A stretch of DNA of 64,000 bases from Heligmosomoides polygyrus polygyrus (Eukaryota > Nematoda > Chromadorea > Rhabditida > Heligmosomidae): NCBI GenBank assembly GCA_947396885.1, contig OX377206.1, forward strand, positions 45,925,631 through 45,989,630. Reading direction: 5' to 3'. The notes under the pieces were generated by a model. The model was not told where the DNA came from. It saw only the letters and a list, made by a program, of their open reading frames with translations, and searched no databases. The position numbers and the translations under genes were made by a program. Positions within the stretch are counted from its first letter, which is position 1. Every line of letters begins with the position of its first letter. Positions 25,257 through 38,360 of this stretch are shown here, one piece after another.

Positions 25257-27975
25257 CCCACGTTGGGCGACATCTGCGGCACTTCTTCTGAACCCTGACG
25301 TACGTTGAACGACGTCTAGCTCCCCCCCCCCCTAATCATGACGTAAGTTGGACGACGTCTAGGGCACGCCTTCTGAACGCTGACGCACATTGAAAGACGT
25401 CCAGTGTTCGCCTTTTGAATCTCTACCCACGATGGGCGACGTCTGCGGCACTTCTTCTGAACCCTGACGTACGTTGAACGACGTCTAGCTCCCCCCCCCC
25501 CCTCACCCCTAATCATTACGTAAGTTGGACGACGTCTACGGCACGCCTTCTGTATCCCTATGCACCTTGGACGACGTCCAGTGTTCGCCTTTTGAATCTC
25601 TACCCACGTTGGGCGACGTCTGCGGCACTTCTTCTGAAACTGACGTACGTTGAACGACGTCTAGCTCCCCCCCTAATCATTACGTAAGTTGGACGACGTC
25701 TAGGGCACGCCTTCTGAATCCCTATGCACCTTGGACGACGTCTAGGGCACGCATTCAAAATCCCCGACTCACGAAGGACGACGTCTAGGGTAGCCTTCTG
25801 AATGCTGACGCACGTTGAACGACGTCCAGTGTTCGCCTTTTGAATCTCTACCCACGCTGGGCGACGTCTGCGGCACTTCTTCTGAACCCTGACGTACGTT
25901 GAACGACGTCTAGCTCCCCCTCCTAATTATTACATAAGTTGGACGACATCTAGGGCACGCCTTCTGAATGCTGACGCACGTTGAACGACGTCCAGTGTTC
26001 GCCTTTTGAATCTCTACCCACCCTGGGCGACGTCTGCGGCACTTCTTCTGAACCCTGACGTACGTTGAACGACGTCTAACCCCCCCCCCCCATAATCATT
26101 ACGTAAGTTGGACGACGTCTAGGGCACGCCTTCTGAATGCTGACGCACGTTGAACGACGTCCAGTGTTCGCCTTTTGAATCTCTACCCACGTTGGGCGAC
26201 GTCTGCGGCATTTCTTCTGAACCGTGACATACGTTGAACGACGTCTAGCCCCCCCCCCCCACCTAATCATTACGTAGGTGGGACGACGTCTAGGGTACGC
26301 CTTCTGAATCCCTATGCACCTTGGACGACCTCTAGGGCACGCCTTCTGAATGCTGACGCACGTTGAACGACGTCCAGTGTTCGCCTTTTGAATCTCTACC
26401 CACGTTGGGCGACGTCTGCGGCACTTCTTCTGAACCCTGACGTACGTTGAACGACGTCTAGCTCCCCCTGCTAATTATTACATAAGTTGGACGACATCTA
26501 GGGCACGCCTTCTGAATGCTGACGCACGTTGAACGACGTCCAGTGTTCGCCTTTTGAATCTCTACCCACCCTGGGCGACGTCTGCGGCACTTCATCTGAA
26601 CCGTGACATACGTTGAACGACGTCTTGCTCCCCCTCCTAATTATTACATAAGTTGGACGACATCTAGGGCACGCCTTCTGAATGCTGACGCACGTTGAAC
26701 GAGGTCCAGTGTTCGCCTTTTGAATCTCTACCCACCCAGGGCGACGTCTACGGCACTTCTTCTGAACCCTGACGTACGTTGAACGACGTCTAACCCCCCC
26801 CCCATAATCATTACGTAAGTTGGACGACGTCTAGGGCACGCCTTCTGAATGCTGACGCACGTTGAACGACGTCCAGTGTTCGCCTTTTGAATCTCTACCC
26901 ACGTTGGGCGACGTCTGCGGCATTTCTTCTGAACCGTGACATACGTTGAACGACGTCTAGCCCCCCCCCCCCCCACCTAATCATTACGTAGGTGAGACGA
27001 CGTCTAGGGTACGCCTTCTGAATCCCTATGCACCTTGGACGACCTCTAGGGCACGCCTTCTGAATGCTGACGCACGTTGAACGACGTCCAGTGTTCGCCT
27101 TTTGAATCTCTTCCCACGTTGGGCGACGTCTGCGGCACTTCTTCTGAACCCTGACGTACGTTGAACGACGTCTAGCTCCCCCTGCTAATTATTACATAAG
27201 TTGGACGACATCTAGGGCACGCCTTCTGAATGCTGACGCACGTTGAACGACGTCCAGTGTTGGCCTTTTGAATCTCTACCCACCCTGGGCGACGTCTGCG
27301 GCACTTCATCTGAACCGTGACATACGTTGAACGACGTCTAGCCCCCCCCCCCCACATAATCATTACGTAGGTGGGACGACGTCCAGGGCACGCATTCAAA
27401 ATCCTGACTCACGAAGGACGACGTCTAGGGCACGCCTTCTGAATGCTGACGCACGTTGAACGACGTGCAGTGTTCGCCTTTTTAATCTCTACCCACGTTG
27501 GGCGACGTCTGCGGCACTTCTTCTGAGCCGTGACGTACATTGAACGACGTCTAGCCCCCCCCCCCCACCTAATCATTACGTAAGTTGGACGACGTCTAGG
27601 GCACGCCTTCTGAATCCCTATGCACCTTGGACGACGTCCAGGGCACGCATTCAAAATCCTGACTCACGAAGGACGACGTCTAGGGCACGCCTTCTGAATG
27701 CTGACGCACGTTGAACGACGTCCAGTGTTCGCCTTTTGAATCTCTACCCACGTTGGGCGACGTCTGCGGCACTTCTTCTGAACCCTGACGTACGTTGAAC
27801 GACGTCTAGCTCCCCCTGCTAATTATTACATAAGTTGGACGACATCTAGGGCACGCCTTCTGAATGCTGACGCACGTTGAACGACGTCCAGTGTTCGCCT
27901 TTTGAATCTCTACCCACCCTGGGCGACGTCTGCGGCACTTCATCTGAACCGTGACATACGTTGAACGACGTCTAG

Positions 27976-27990
27976 CCCCCCCCCCCCCCC
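27976..27990. repeat. Poly-C tract, C15
   Basis: Fifteen C before ACATAATC in an m6 monomer; its partner in the second 8.6 kb segment lies near 36,415 and is a little shorter. Confidence 0.9.
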
Positions 27991-28721
27991 ACATAATCAT
28001 TACGTAGGTGGGACGACGTCCAGGGCACGCATTCAAAATCCTGACTCACGAAGGACGACGTCTAGGGCACGCCTTCTGAATGCTGACGCACGTTGAACGA
28101 CGTGCAGTGTTCGCCTTTTTAATCTCTACCCACGTTGGGCGACGTCTGCGGCACTTCTTCTGAGCCGTGACGTACATTGAACGACGTCTAGCCCCCCCCC
28201 CCCACCTAATCATTACGTAGGTGGGACGACGTCTATGGCACGCCTTCTGAATCCCTATGCACCTTGGACGACGTCTAGGGCACGCCTTCTGAATGCTGAC
28301 GCACGTAGAACCACGTCCAGTGTTCGCCTTTCGAATGTCTACCCACGTTGGGCGACGTCTGCGGCACTTCTTCTGAACCCTGACGTAAGTAGGACGACGT
28401 CTAGGGCACGCCTTCTGAATCCCTATGCACCTTGGACGACGTCTAGTGCACGCATTCAAAATCTCCGACTCACGAAGGACGACGTCTGCGGCACTTCTTC
28501 TGAACCCTGACGTACGTTGAACGACGTCCAGTGTTCGCCTTTTGAATCTATACCCACGTTGGGCGACGTCTGCGGCACTTCTTCTGAACCTGACGTACGT
28601 TGAACTACGTCTAGCTCCCTCCCCCCTAATCATTACGTAAGTTGAACGACGTCTAGGGCACGCCTTCTGAATCCCTATGCACCTTGGACGACGTCTAGGG
28701 CACGCATTCAAAATCCCCGAC

Positions 28722-31700
28722 TCACGAAGGTCGACGTCTAGGGTAGCCTTCTGAATGCTGACGCACGTTGAACGACGTCCAGTGTTCGCCTTTTGAATCT
28801 ATACCCACGTTGAGCGACGTCTGCGGCACTTCTTCTGAACCTGACGTACGTTGAACTACGTCTAGCTCCCCCCCCCTAATCATTACGTAAGTTGAACGAC
28901 GTCTAGGGCACGCCTTCTGAATCCCTATGCACCTTGGACGACGTCTAGGGCACGCATTCAAAATCCCCGACTCACGAAGGTCGACGTCTAGGGTAGCCTT
29001 CTGAATGCTGACGCACGTTGAACGACGTCCAGTGTTCGCGTTTTGAATCTATACCCACGCTGGGCGACGTCTGCGGCACTTCTTCTGAACCCTGATGTAC
29101 GTTGAACGACGTCTAGCTCCCCCTCCTAATTATTACATAAGTTGGACGACATCTAGGGCACGCCTTCTGAAGGCTGACGCACGTAGAACCACGTCCAGTG
29201 TTCGCCTTTTGAATCTCTACCCACGTTGGGCGACGTCTGCGGCACTTCTTCTGAACCCTGACGTACGTTGAACGACGTCTAGCTCCCCCACCCCCTAATC
29301 ATTACGTAAGTTGGACGACGTCTAGGGCACGCCTTCTGAATCCCTATGCACCTTGGACGACGTCTAGGGCACGCATTCGAAATCCCCGACTCACGAAGGT
29401 CGACGTCTAGGGTAGCCTTCTGAATGCTGAAGCACGTTGAACGACGTCCAGTGTTCGCCTTTCGAATCTCTACCCACGTTGGGCGACGTCTGCGGCACTT
29501 CTTCTGAACCCTGACGTACGTTGAACGACGTCTAGCTCCCCCTCCTAATTATTACATAAGTTGGACGACATCTAGGGCACGCCTTCTGAATGCTGACGCA
29601 CGTTGAACGACGTCCAGTGTTCGCCTTTTGAATCTCTACCCACGTTGGGCGACGTCTGCGGCATTTCTTCTGAACCGTGACATACGTTGAACGACGTCTA
29701 GCCCCCCCCCCCACCTAATCATTACGTAGGTGGGACGACGTCTAGGGTACGCCTTCTGAATCCCTATGCACCTTGGACGACCTCTAGGGCACGCCTTCTG
29801 AATGCTGACGCACGTTGAACGACGTCCAGTGTTCGCCTTTTGAATCTCTACCCACGTTGGGCGACGTCTGCGGCACTTCTTCTGAACCCTGACGTACGTT
29901 GAACGACGTCTAGCTCCCCCTGCTAATTATTACATAAGTTGGACGACATCTAGGGCACGCCTTCTGAATGCTGACGCACGTTGAACGACGTCCAGTGTTC
30001 GCCTTTTGAATCTCTACTCACCCTGGGCGACGTCTGCGGCACTTCATCTGAACCGTGACATACGTTGAACGACGTCTAGCCCCCCCCCCACATAATCATT
30101 ACGTAGGTGGGACGACGTCCAGGGCACGCATTCAAAATCCTGACTCACGAAGGACGACGTCTAGGGCACGCCTTCTGAATGCTGACGCACGTTGAACGAC
30201 GTGCAGTGTTCGCCTTTTTAATCTCTACCCACGTTGGGCGACGTCTGCGGCACTTCTTCTGAACCGTGACGTACATTGAACGACGTCTAGCCCCCCCCCC
30301 CACCTAATCATTACGTAGGTGGGACGACGTCTAGGGCACGCCTTCTGAATCCCTATGCACCTTGGACGACGTCTAGGGCACGCCTTCTGAATGCTGACGC
30401 ACGTAGAACCACGTCCATTGTTCGCCTTTCGAATGTCTACCCACGTTGGGCGACGTCTGCGGCACTTCTTCTGAACCCTGACGTAAGTAGGACGACGTCT
30501 AGGGCACGCCTTCTGAATCCCTATGCACCTAGGACGACGTCTAGTGCACGCATTCAAAATCTCCGACTCACGAAGGACGACGTCTGCGGCACTTCTTCTG
30601 AACCTGAGGTAGTTGAACGACGTCTAGCCCTCCCCCCTAATCATTACGTAAGTTGGACGACGTCTAGGGCACGCCATCTGAATCTCTATGCACCTTGGAC
30701 GACGTCTAGGGCACGCATTCGAAATCCCCGACTCACGAAGGTCGACGTCTAGGGTAGCCTTCTGAATGCTGACGCACGTTGAACGACGTCCAGTGTTCGC
30801 CTTTTGAATCTATACCCACGTTGGGCGACGTCTGCGGCACTTCTTCTGAACCTGACGTACGTTGAACTACGTCTAGCTCCCCCCCCCTAATCATTACGTA
30901 AGTTGAACGACGTCTAGGGCACGCCTTCTGAATCCCTATGCACCTTGGACGACGTCTAGGGCACGCATTCAAAATCCCCGACTCACGAAGGTCGACGTCT
31001 AGGGTAGCCTTCTGAATGCTGACGCACGTTGAACGACGTCCAGTGTTCGCGTTTTGAATCTATACCCACGCTGGGCGACGTCTGCGGCACTTCTTCTGAA
31101 CCCTGATGTACGTTGAACGACGTCTAGCTCCCCCTCCTAATTATTACATAAGTTGGACGACATCTAGGGCACGCCTTCTGAAGGCTGACGCACGTAGAAC
31201 CACGTCCAGTGTTCGCCTTTTGAATCTCTACCCACGTTGGGCGACGTCTGCGGCACTTCTTCTGAACCCTGACGTACGTTGAACGACGTCTAGCTCCCCC
31301 ACCCCCTAATCATTACGTAAGTTGGACGACGTCTAGGGCACGCCTTCTGAATCCCTATGCACCTTGGACGACGTCTAGGGCACGCATTCGAAATCCCCGA
31401 CTCACGAAGGTCGACGTCTAGGGTAGCCTTCTGAATGCTGAAGCACGTTGAACGACGTCCAGTGTTCGCCTTTCGAATCTCTACCCACGTTGGGCGACGT
31501 CTGCGGCACTTCTTCTGAACCCTGACGTACGTTGAACGACGTCTAGCTCCCCCTCCTAATTATTACATAAGTTGGACGACATCTAGGGCACGCCTTCTGA
31601 ATGCTGACGCACGTTGAACGACGTCCAGTGTTCGCCTTTTGAATCTCTACCCACGTTGGGCGACGTCTGCGGCATTTCTTCTGAACCGTGACATACGTTG

Positions 31701-32750
31701 AACGACGTCTAGCCCCCCCCCCCCACCTAATCATTACGTAGGTGGGACGACGTCTAGGGTACGCCTTCTGAATCCCTATGCACCTTGGACGACCTCTAGG
31801 GCACGCCTTCTGAATGCTGACGCACGTTGAACGACGTCCAGTGTTCGCCTTTTGAATCTCTACCCACGTTGGGCGACGTCTGCGGCACTTCTTCTGAACC
31901 CTGACGTACGTTGAACGACGTCTAGCTCCCCCTGCTAATTATTACATAAGTTGGACTACATCTAGGGCACGCCTTCTGAATGCTGACGCACGTTGAACGA
32001 CGTCCAGTGTTCGCCTTTTGAATCTCTACTCACCCTGGGCGACGTCTGCGGCACTTCATCTGAACCGTGACATACGTTGAACGACGTCTAGCCCCCCCCC
32101 CCCCACATAATCATTACGTAGGTGGGACGACGTCCAGGGCACGCATTCAAAATCCTGACTCACGAAGGACGACGTCTAGGGCACGCCTTCTGAATGCTGA
32201 CGCACGTTGAACGACGTGCAGTGTTCGCCTTTTTAATCTCTACCCACGTTGGGCGACGTCTGCGGCACTTCTTCTGAACCGTGACGTACATTGAACGACG
32301 TCTAGCCCCCCCCCCACCTAATCATTACGTAGGTGGGACGACGTCTAGGGCACGCCTTCTGAATCCCTATGCACCTTGGACGACGTCTAGGGCACGCCTT
32401 CTGAATGCTGACGCACGTAGAACCACGTCCATTGTTCGCCTTTCGAATGTCTACCCACGTTGGGCGACGTCTGCGGCACTTCTTCTGAACCCTGACGTAA
32501 GTAGGACGACGTCTAGGGCACGCCTTCTGAATCCCTATGCACCTAGGACGACGTCTAGTGCACGCATTCAAAATCTCCGACTCACGAAGGACGACGTCTG
32601 CGGCACTTCTTCTGAACCTGAGGTAGTTGAACGACGTCTAGCCCTCCCCCCCTAATCATTACGTAAGTTGGACGACGTCTAGGGCACGCCATCTGAATCT
32701 CTATGCACCTTGGACGACGTCTAGGGCACGCATTCGAAATCCCCGACTCA
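28722..32750. repeat. Tandem duplication, unit ~2,011 bp (48 monomers)
   Basis: The block from about 28,722 to 30,732 is repeated from about 30,733 to 32,750. Shared rare variants include m4 with CGTCCATTGTTCGCC (about 30,415 and 32,429), CACCTAGGACG, and m5/m6 GAGGTAGTTG followed by CCCTCCCCCC. 48 x 42 = 2,016. The second 8.6 kb segment has only one copy of this block, so the duplication is younger than, or was lost from, one partner. Confidence 0.85.
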
Positions 32751-35700
32751 CGAAGGTCGACGTCTAGGGTAGCCTTCTGAATGCTGACGCACGTTGAACG
32801 ACGTCCAGTGTTCGCCTTTTGAATCTATACCCACGTTGGGCGACGTCTGCGGCACTTCTTCTGAACCTGACGTACGTTGAACTACGTCTAGCTCCCCCCC
32901 CTAATCATTACGTAAGTTGGACGACGTCTAGGGCACGCCTTATGAATCCCTATGCACCTTGGACGACGTCTAGGGCACGCATTCAAAATCCCCGACTCAC
33001 GAAGGTCGACGTCTAGGGTAGCCTTCTGAATGCTGACGCACGTTGAACGACGTCCAGTGTTCGCCTTTTGAATCTATACCCACGCTGGGCGACGTCTGCG
33101 GCACTTCTTCTGAACCTTGATGTACGTTGAACGACGTCTAGCTCCCCCTCCTAATTATTACATAAGTTGGACGACATCTAGGGCACGCCTTCTGAATGCT
33201 GACGCACGTTGAACGACGTCCAGTGTTCGCGTTTTGAATCTCTACCCGCGTTGGGCGACGTCTGCGGCACTTCTTCTGAACCTGAGGTAGTTGAACGACG
33301 TCTAGCCCTCCCCCCCTAATCATTACGTAAGTTGAACGACGTCTAGGGCACGCCTTCTGAATCCCTATGCACCTTGGACGACGTCTAGGGCACGCATTCA
33401 AAATCTCCGACTCACGAAGGACGACTTCTGCGGCACTTCTTCTGAACCCTGACGTACGTTGAACGACGTCTAGCTCCCCCACCCCCTAATCATTACGTAA
33501 GTTGGACGACGTCTAGGGCACGCATTCAAAATCCCCGACTCACGAAGGACGACGTCTGCGGCACTTCTTCTGAACCCTGACGTACGTTGAACGACGTCTA
33601 GCTCCCCCTCCTAATTATTACATAAGTTGGACGACATCTAGGGCACGCCTTCTGAAGGCTGACGCACGTAGAACCACGTCCAGTGTTCGCCTTTCGAATC
33701 TCTACCCACGTTGGGCGACGTCTGCGGCACTTCTTCTGAACCCTGACGTACGTTGAACGACGTCTAGCCCCCCCCCCTAATCATTACATAATTTGGACGG
33801 CGTCTGGGGCACGCCTTCTGAATGCTGACGCACGTTGAACGACGTCCAGTGTTCGCCTTTTGAATCTCTACCCACGTTGGGCGACATCTGCGGCACTTCT
33901 TCTGAACCCTGACGTACGTTGAACGACGTCTAGCTCCCCCCCCCCTAATCATGACGTAAGTTGGACGACGTCTAGGGCACGCCTTCTGAACGCTGACGCA
34001 CATTGAAAGACGTCCAGTGTTCGCCTTTTGAATCTCTACCCACGATGGGCGACGTCTGCGGCACTTCTTCTGAACCCTGACGTACGTTGAACGACGTCTA
34101 GCTCCCCCCCCCCCTCACCCCTAATCATTACGTAAGTTGGACGACGTCTACGGCACGCCTTCTGTATCCCTATGCACCTTGGACGACGTCCAGTGTTCGC
34201 CTTTTGAATCTCTACCCACGTTGGGCGACGTCTGCGGCACTTCTTCTGAAACTGACGTACGTTGAACGACGTCTAGCTCCCCCCCTAATCATTACGTAAG
34301 TTGGACGACGTCTAGGGCACGCCTTCTGAATCCCTATGCACCTTGGACGACGTCTAGGGCACGCATTCAAAATCCCCGACTCACGAAGGACGACGTCTAG
34401 GGTAGCCTTCTGAATGCTGACGCACGTTGAACGACGTCCAGTGTTCGCCTTTTGAATCTCTACCCACCCTGGGCGACGTCTGCGGCACTTCTTCTGAACC
34501 CTGACGTACGTTGAACGACGTCTAACCCCCCCCCCATAATCATTACGTAAGTTGGACGACGTCTAGGGCACGCCTTCTGAATGCTGACGCACGTTGAACG
34601 ACGTCCAGTGTTCGCCTTTTGAATCTCTACCCACGTTGGGCGACGTCTGCGGCATTTCTTCTGAACCGTGACATACGTTGAACGACGTCTAGCCCCCCCC
34701 CCCACCTAATCATTACGTAGGTGGGACGACGTCTAGGGTACGCCTTCTGAATCCCTATGCACCTTGGACGACCTCTAGGGCACGCCTTCTGAATGCTGAC
34801 GCACGTTGAACGACGTCCAGTGTTCGCCTTTTGAATCTCTACCCACGTTGGGCGACGTCTGCGGCACTTCTTCTGAACCCTGACGTACGTTGAACGACGT
34901 CTAGCTCCCCCTGCTAATTATTACATAAGTTGGACGACATCTAGGGCACGCCTTCTGAATGCTGACGCACGTTGAACGACGTCCAGTGTTCGCCTTTTGA
35001 ATCTCTACCCACCCTGGGCGACGTCTGCGGCACTTCATCTGAACCGTGACATACGTTGAACGACGTCTAGCTCCCCCTCCTAATTATTACATAAGTTGGA
35101 CGACATCTAGGGCACGCCTTCTGAATGCTGACGCACGTTGAACGAGGTCCAGTGTTCGCCTTTTGAATCTCTACCCACCCAGGGCGACGTCTACGGCACT
35201 TCTTCTGAACCCTGACGTACGTTGAACGACGTCTAACCCCCCCCCCCCCATAATCATTACGTAAGTTGGACGACGTCTAGGGCACGCCTTCTGAATGCTG
35301 ACGCACGTTGAACGACGTCCAGTGTTCGCCTTTTGAATCTCTACCCACGTTGGGCGACGTCTGCGGCATTTCTTCTGAACCGTGACATACGTTGAACGAC
35401 GTCTAGCCCCCCCCCCACCTAATCATTACGTAGGTGAGACGACGTCTAGGGTACGCCTTCTGAATCCCTATGCACCTTGGACGACCTCTAGGGCACGCCT
35501 TCTGAATGCTGACGCACGTTGAACGACGTCCAGTGTTCGCCTTTTGAATCTCTTCCCACGTTGGGCGACGTCTGCGGCACTTCTTCTGAACCCTGACGTA
35601 CGTTGAACGACGTCTAGCTCCCCCTGCTAATTATTACATAAGTTGGACGACATCTAGGGCACGCCTTCTGAATGCTGACGCACGTTGAACGACGTCCAGT

Positions 35701-36628
35701 GTTGGCCTTTTGAATCTCTACCCACCCTGGGCGACGTCTGCGGCACTTCATCTGAACCGTGACATACGTTGAACGACGTCTAGCCCCCCCCCCCACATAA
35801 TCATTACGTAGGTGGGACGACGTCCAGGGCACGCATTCAAAATCCTGACTCACGAAGGACGACGTCTAGGGCACGCCTTCTGAATGCTGACGCACGTTGA
35901 ACGACGTGCAGTGTTCGCCTTTTTAATCTCTACCCACGTTGGGCGACGTCTGCGGCACTTCTTCTGAGCCGTGACGTACATTGAACGACGTCTAGCCCCC
36001 CCCCCACCTAATCATTACGTAAGTTGGACGACGTCTAGGGCACGCCTTCTGAATCCCTATGCACCTTGGACGACGTCCAGGGCACGCATTCAAAATCCTG
36101 ACTCACGAAGGACGACGTCTAGGGCACGCCTTCTGAATGCTGACGCACGTTGAACGACGTCCAGTGTTCGCCTTTTGAATCTCTACCCACGTTGGGCGAC
36201 GTCTGCGGCACTTCTTCTGAACCCTGACGTACGTTGAACGACGTCTAGCTCCCCCTGCTAATTATTACATAAGTTGGACGACATCTAGGGCACGCCTTCT
36301 GAATGCTGACGCACGTTGAACGACGTCCAGTGTTCGCCTTTTGAATCTCTACCCACCCTGGGCGACGTCTGCGGCACTTCATCTGAACCGTGACATACGT
36401 TGAACGACGTCTAGCCCCCCCCCCCCCACATAATCATTACGTAGGTGGGACGACGTCCAGGGCACGCATTCAAAATCCTGACTCACGAAGGACGACGTCT
36501 AGGGCACGCCTTCTGAATGCTGACGCACGTTGAACGACGTGCAGTGTTCGCCTTTTTAATCTCTACCCACGTTGGGCGACGTCTGCGGCACTTCTTCTGA
36601 GCCGTGACGTACATTGAACGACGTCTAG

Positions 36629-36644
36629 CCCCCCCCCCCCCCCC
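36629..36644. repeat. Longest poly-C tract, C16
   Basis: Sixteen consecutive C in an m6 monomer, directly followed by ACCTAATC. On the minus strand this is G16. The corresponding tract in the other 8.6 kb segment copy (about 28,192) is shorter, so tract length drifts faster than the surrounding bases. Confidence 0.9.
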
Positions 36645-36830
36645 ACCTAATCATTACGTAGGTGGGACGACGTCTATGGCACGCCTTCTGAATCCCTATG
36701 CACCTTGGACGACGTCTAGGGCACGCCTTCTGAATGCTGACGCACGTAGAACCACGTCCAGTGTTCGCCTTTCGAATGTCTACCCACGTTGGGCGACGTC
36801 TGCGGCACTTCTTCTGAACCCTGACGTAAG

Positions 36831-36872
36831 TAGGACGACGTCTAGGGCACGCCTTCTGAATCTATACCCACG
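36831..36872. repeat. Hybrid m1/m4 monomer at an insertion point
   Basis: This 42 bp monomer begins as m1 (TAGGACGACGTCTAGGGCACG) and ends as m4 (TCTATACCCACG). The switch falls in the shared centre GCCTTCTGAAT. It starts a ~126 bp gain relative to the other 8.6 kb segment copy and stands in phase with neighbours. The CTCCCTCCCCCC m6 that follows (36929) is found again at 37181, exactly 252 bp later, whereas copy 1 has it once (28615). Confidence 0.85.
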
Positions 36873-38360
36873 TTGGGCGACGTCTGCGGCACTTCTTCTG
36901 AACCTGACGTACGTTGAACTACGTCTAGCTCCCTCCCCCCTAATCATTACGTAAGTTGAACGACGTCTAGGGCACGCCTTCTGAATCCCTATGCACCTTG
37001 GACGACGTCTAGTGCACGCATTCAAAATCTCCGACTCACGAAGGACGACGTCTGCGGCACTTCTTCTGAACCCTGACGTACGTTGAACGACGTCCAGTGT
37101 TCGCCTTTTGAATCTATACCCACGTTGGGCGACGTCTGCGGCACTTCTTCTGAACCTGACGTACGTTGAACTACGTCTAGCTCCCTCCCCCCTAATCATT
37201 ACGTAAGTTGAACGACGTCTAGGGCACGCCTTCTGAATCCCTATGCACCTTGGACGACGTCTAGGGCACGCATTCAAAATCCCCGACTCACGAAGGTCGA
37301 CGTCTAGGGTAGCCTTCTGAATGCTGACGCACGTTGAACGACGTCCAGTGTTCGCCTTTTGAATCTATACCCACGTTGAGCGACGTCTGCGGCACTTCTT
37401 CTGAACCTGACGTACGTTGAACTACGTCTAGCTCCCCCCCCCCTAATCATTACGTAAGTTGAACGACGTCTAGGGCACGCCTTCTGAATCCCTATGCACC
37501 TTGGACGACGTCTAGGGCACGCATTCAAAATCCCCGACTCACGAAGGTCGACGTCTAGGGTAGCCTTCTGAATGCTGACGCACGTTGAACGACGTCCAGT
37601 GTTCGCGTTTTGAATCTATATCCACGCTGGACGACGTCTGCGGCACTTCTTCTGAACCCTGATGTACGTTGAACGACGTCTAGCTCCCCCTCCTAATTAT
37701 TACATAAGTTGGACGACATCTAGGGCACGCCTTCTGAAGGCTGACGCACGTAGAACCACGTCCAGTGTTCGCCTTTTGAATCTCTACCCACGTTGGGCGA
37801 CGTCTGCGGCACTTCTTCTGAACCCTGACGTACGTTGAACGACGTCTAGCTCCCCCACCCCCTAATCATTACGTAAGTTGGACGACGTCTAGGGCACGCC
37901 TTCTGAATCCCTATGCACCTTGGACGACGTCTAGGGCACGCATTCGAAATCCCCGACTCACGAAGGTCGACGTCTAGGGTAGCCTTCTGAATGCTGAAGC
38001 ACGTTGAACGACGTCCAGTGTTCGCCTTTCGAATCTCTACCCACGTTGGGCGACGTCTGCGGCACTTCTTCTGAACCCTGACGTACGTTGAACGACGTCT
38101 AGCTCCCCCTCCTAATTATTACATAAGTTGGACGACATCTAGGGCACGCCTTCTGAATGCTGACGCACGTTGAACGACGTCCAGTGTTCGCCTTTTGAAT
38201 CTCTACCCACGTTGGGCGACGTCTGCGGCATTTCTTCTGAACCGTGACATACGTTGAACGACGTCTAGCCCCCCCCCCCACCTAATCATTACGTAGGTGG
38301 GACGACGTCTAGGGTACGCCTTCTGAATCCCTATGCACCTTGGACGACCTCTAGGGCACG

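Larger units (their letters stand above)
19489..25524. repeat. Composite satellite region without regular HOR, 6.0 kb
   Basis: Starts as a left-type HOR at 19489 but from about 20,230 is dominated by variants rare further left: m5 with GACATACG or CCGTGAC, m6 followed by TACGTAGGTGGG, m4 with GTGCAGTG, m4 with AGAACCACGTCC and GAATGTCTACC, and a short junction CTGACGTAAGTAGGACG where m5 runs directly into m1 with no m6. Left-type tetramers return near 25,195. Local tandem duplications inside it are listed separately. No unique sequence is present. Confidence 0.85.
25525..34136. repeat. 8.6 kb segment, copy 1
   Basis: Runs from m1* at 25525 to m1* at 34137. Diagnostic variants recur downstream at constant offset: CCCACCCAGGG (26731 and ~35174), GGTGAGACG (26991 and 35433), TGTTGGCC (27259 and 35701) and GTCTATGG (28231 and 36672), all ~8,442 bp apart. 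Before about 26.0 kb the offset is 8,612, because copy 1 holds one extra 168 bp tetramer near 25.86-26.03 kb. The similarity also extends leftward of 25.5 kb, to at least 23.0 kb. Copy 1 additionally contains a nested ~2.0 kb duplication. Confidence 0.88.

Noticed and set aside
28046..28711. 221-residue minus-strand frame overlapping a 91-residue plus-strand frame at 28235-28510
   Set aside because: Both strands being open over the same satellite monomers is the pattern of a stop-poor tandem repeat, not of overlapping genes.
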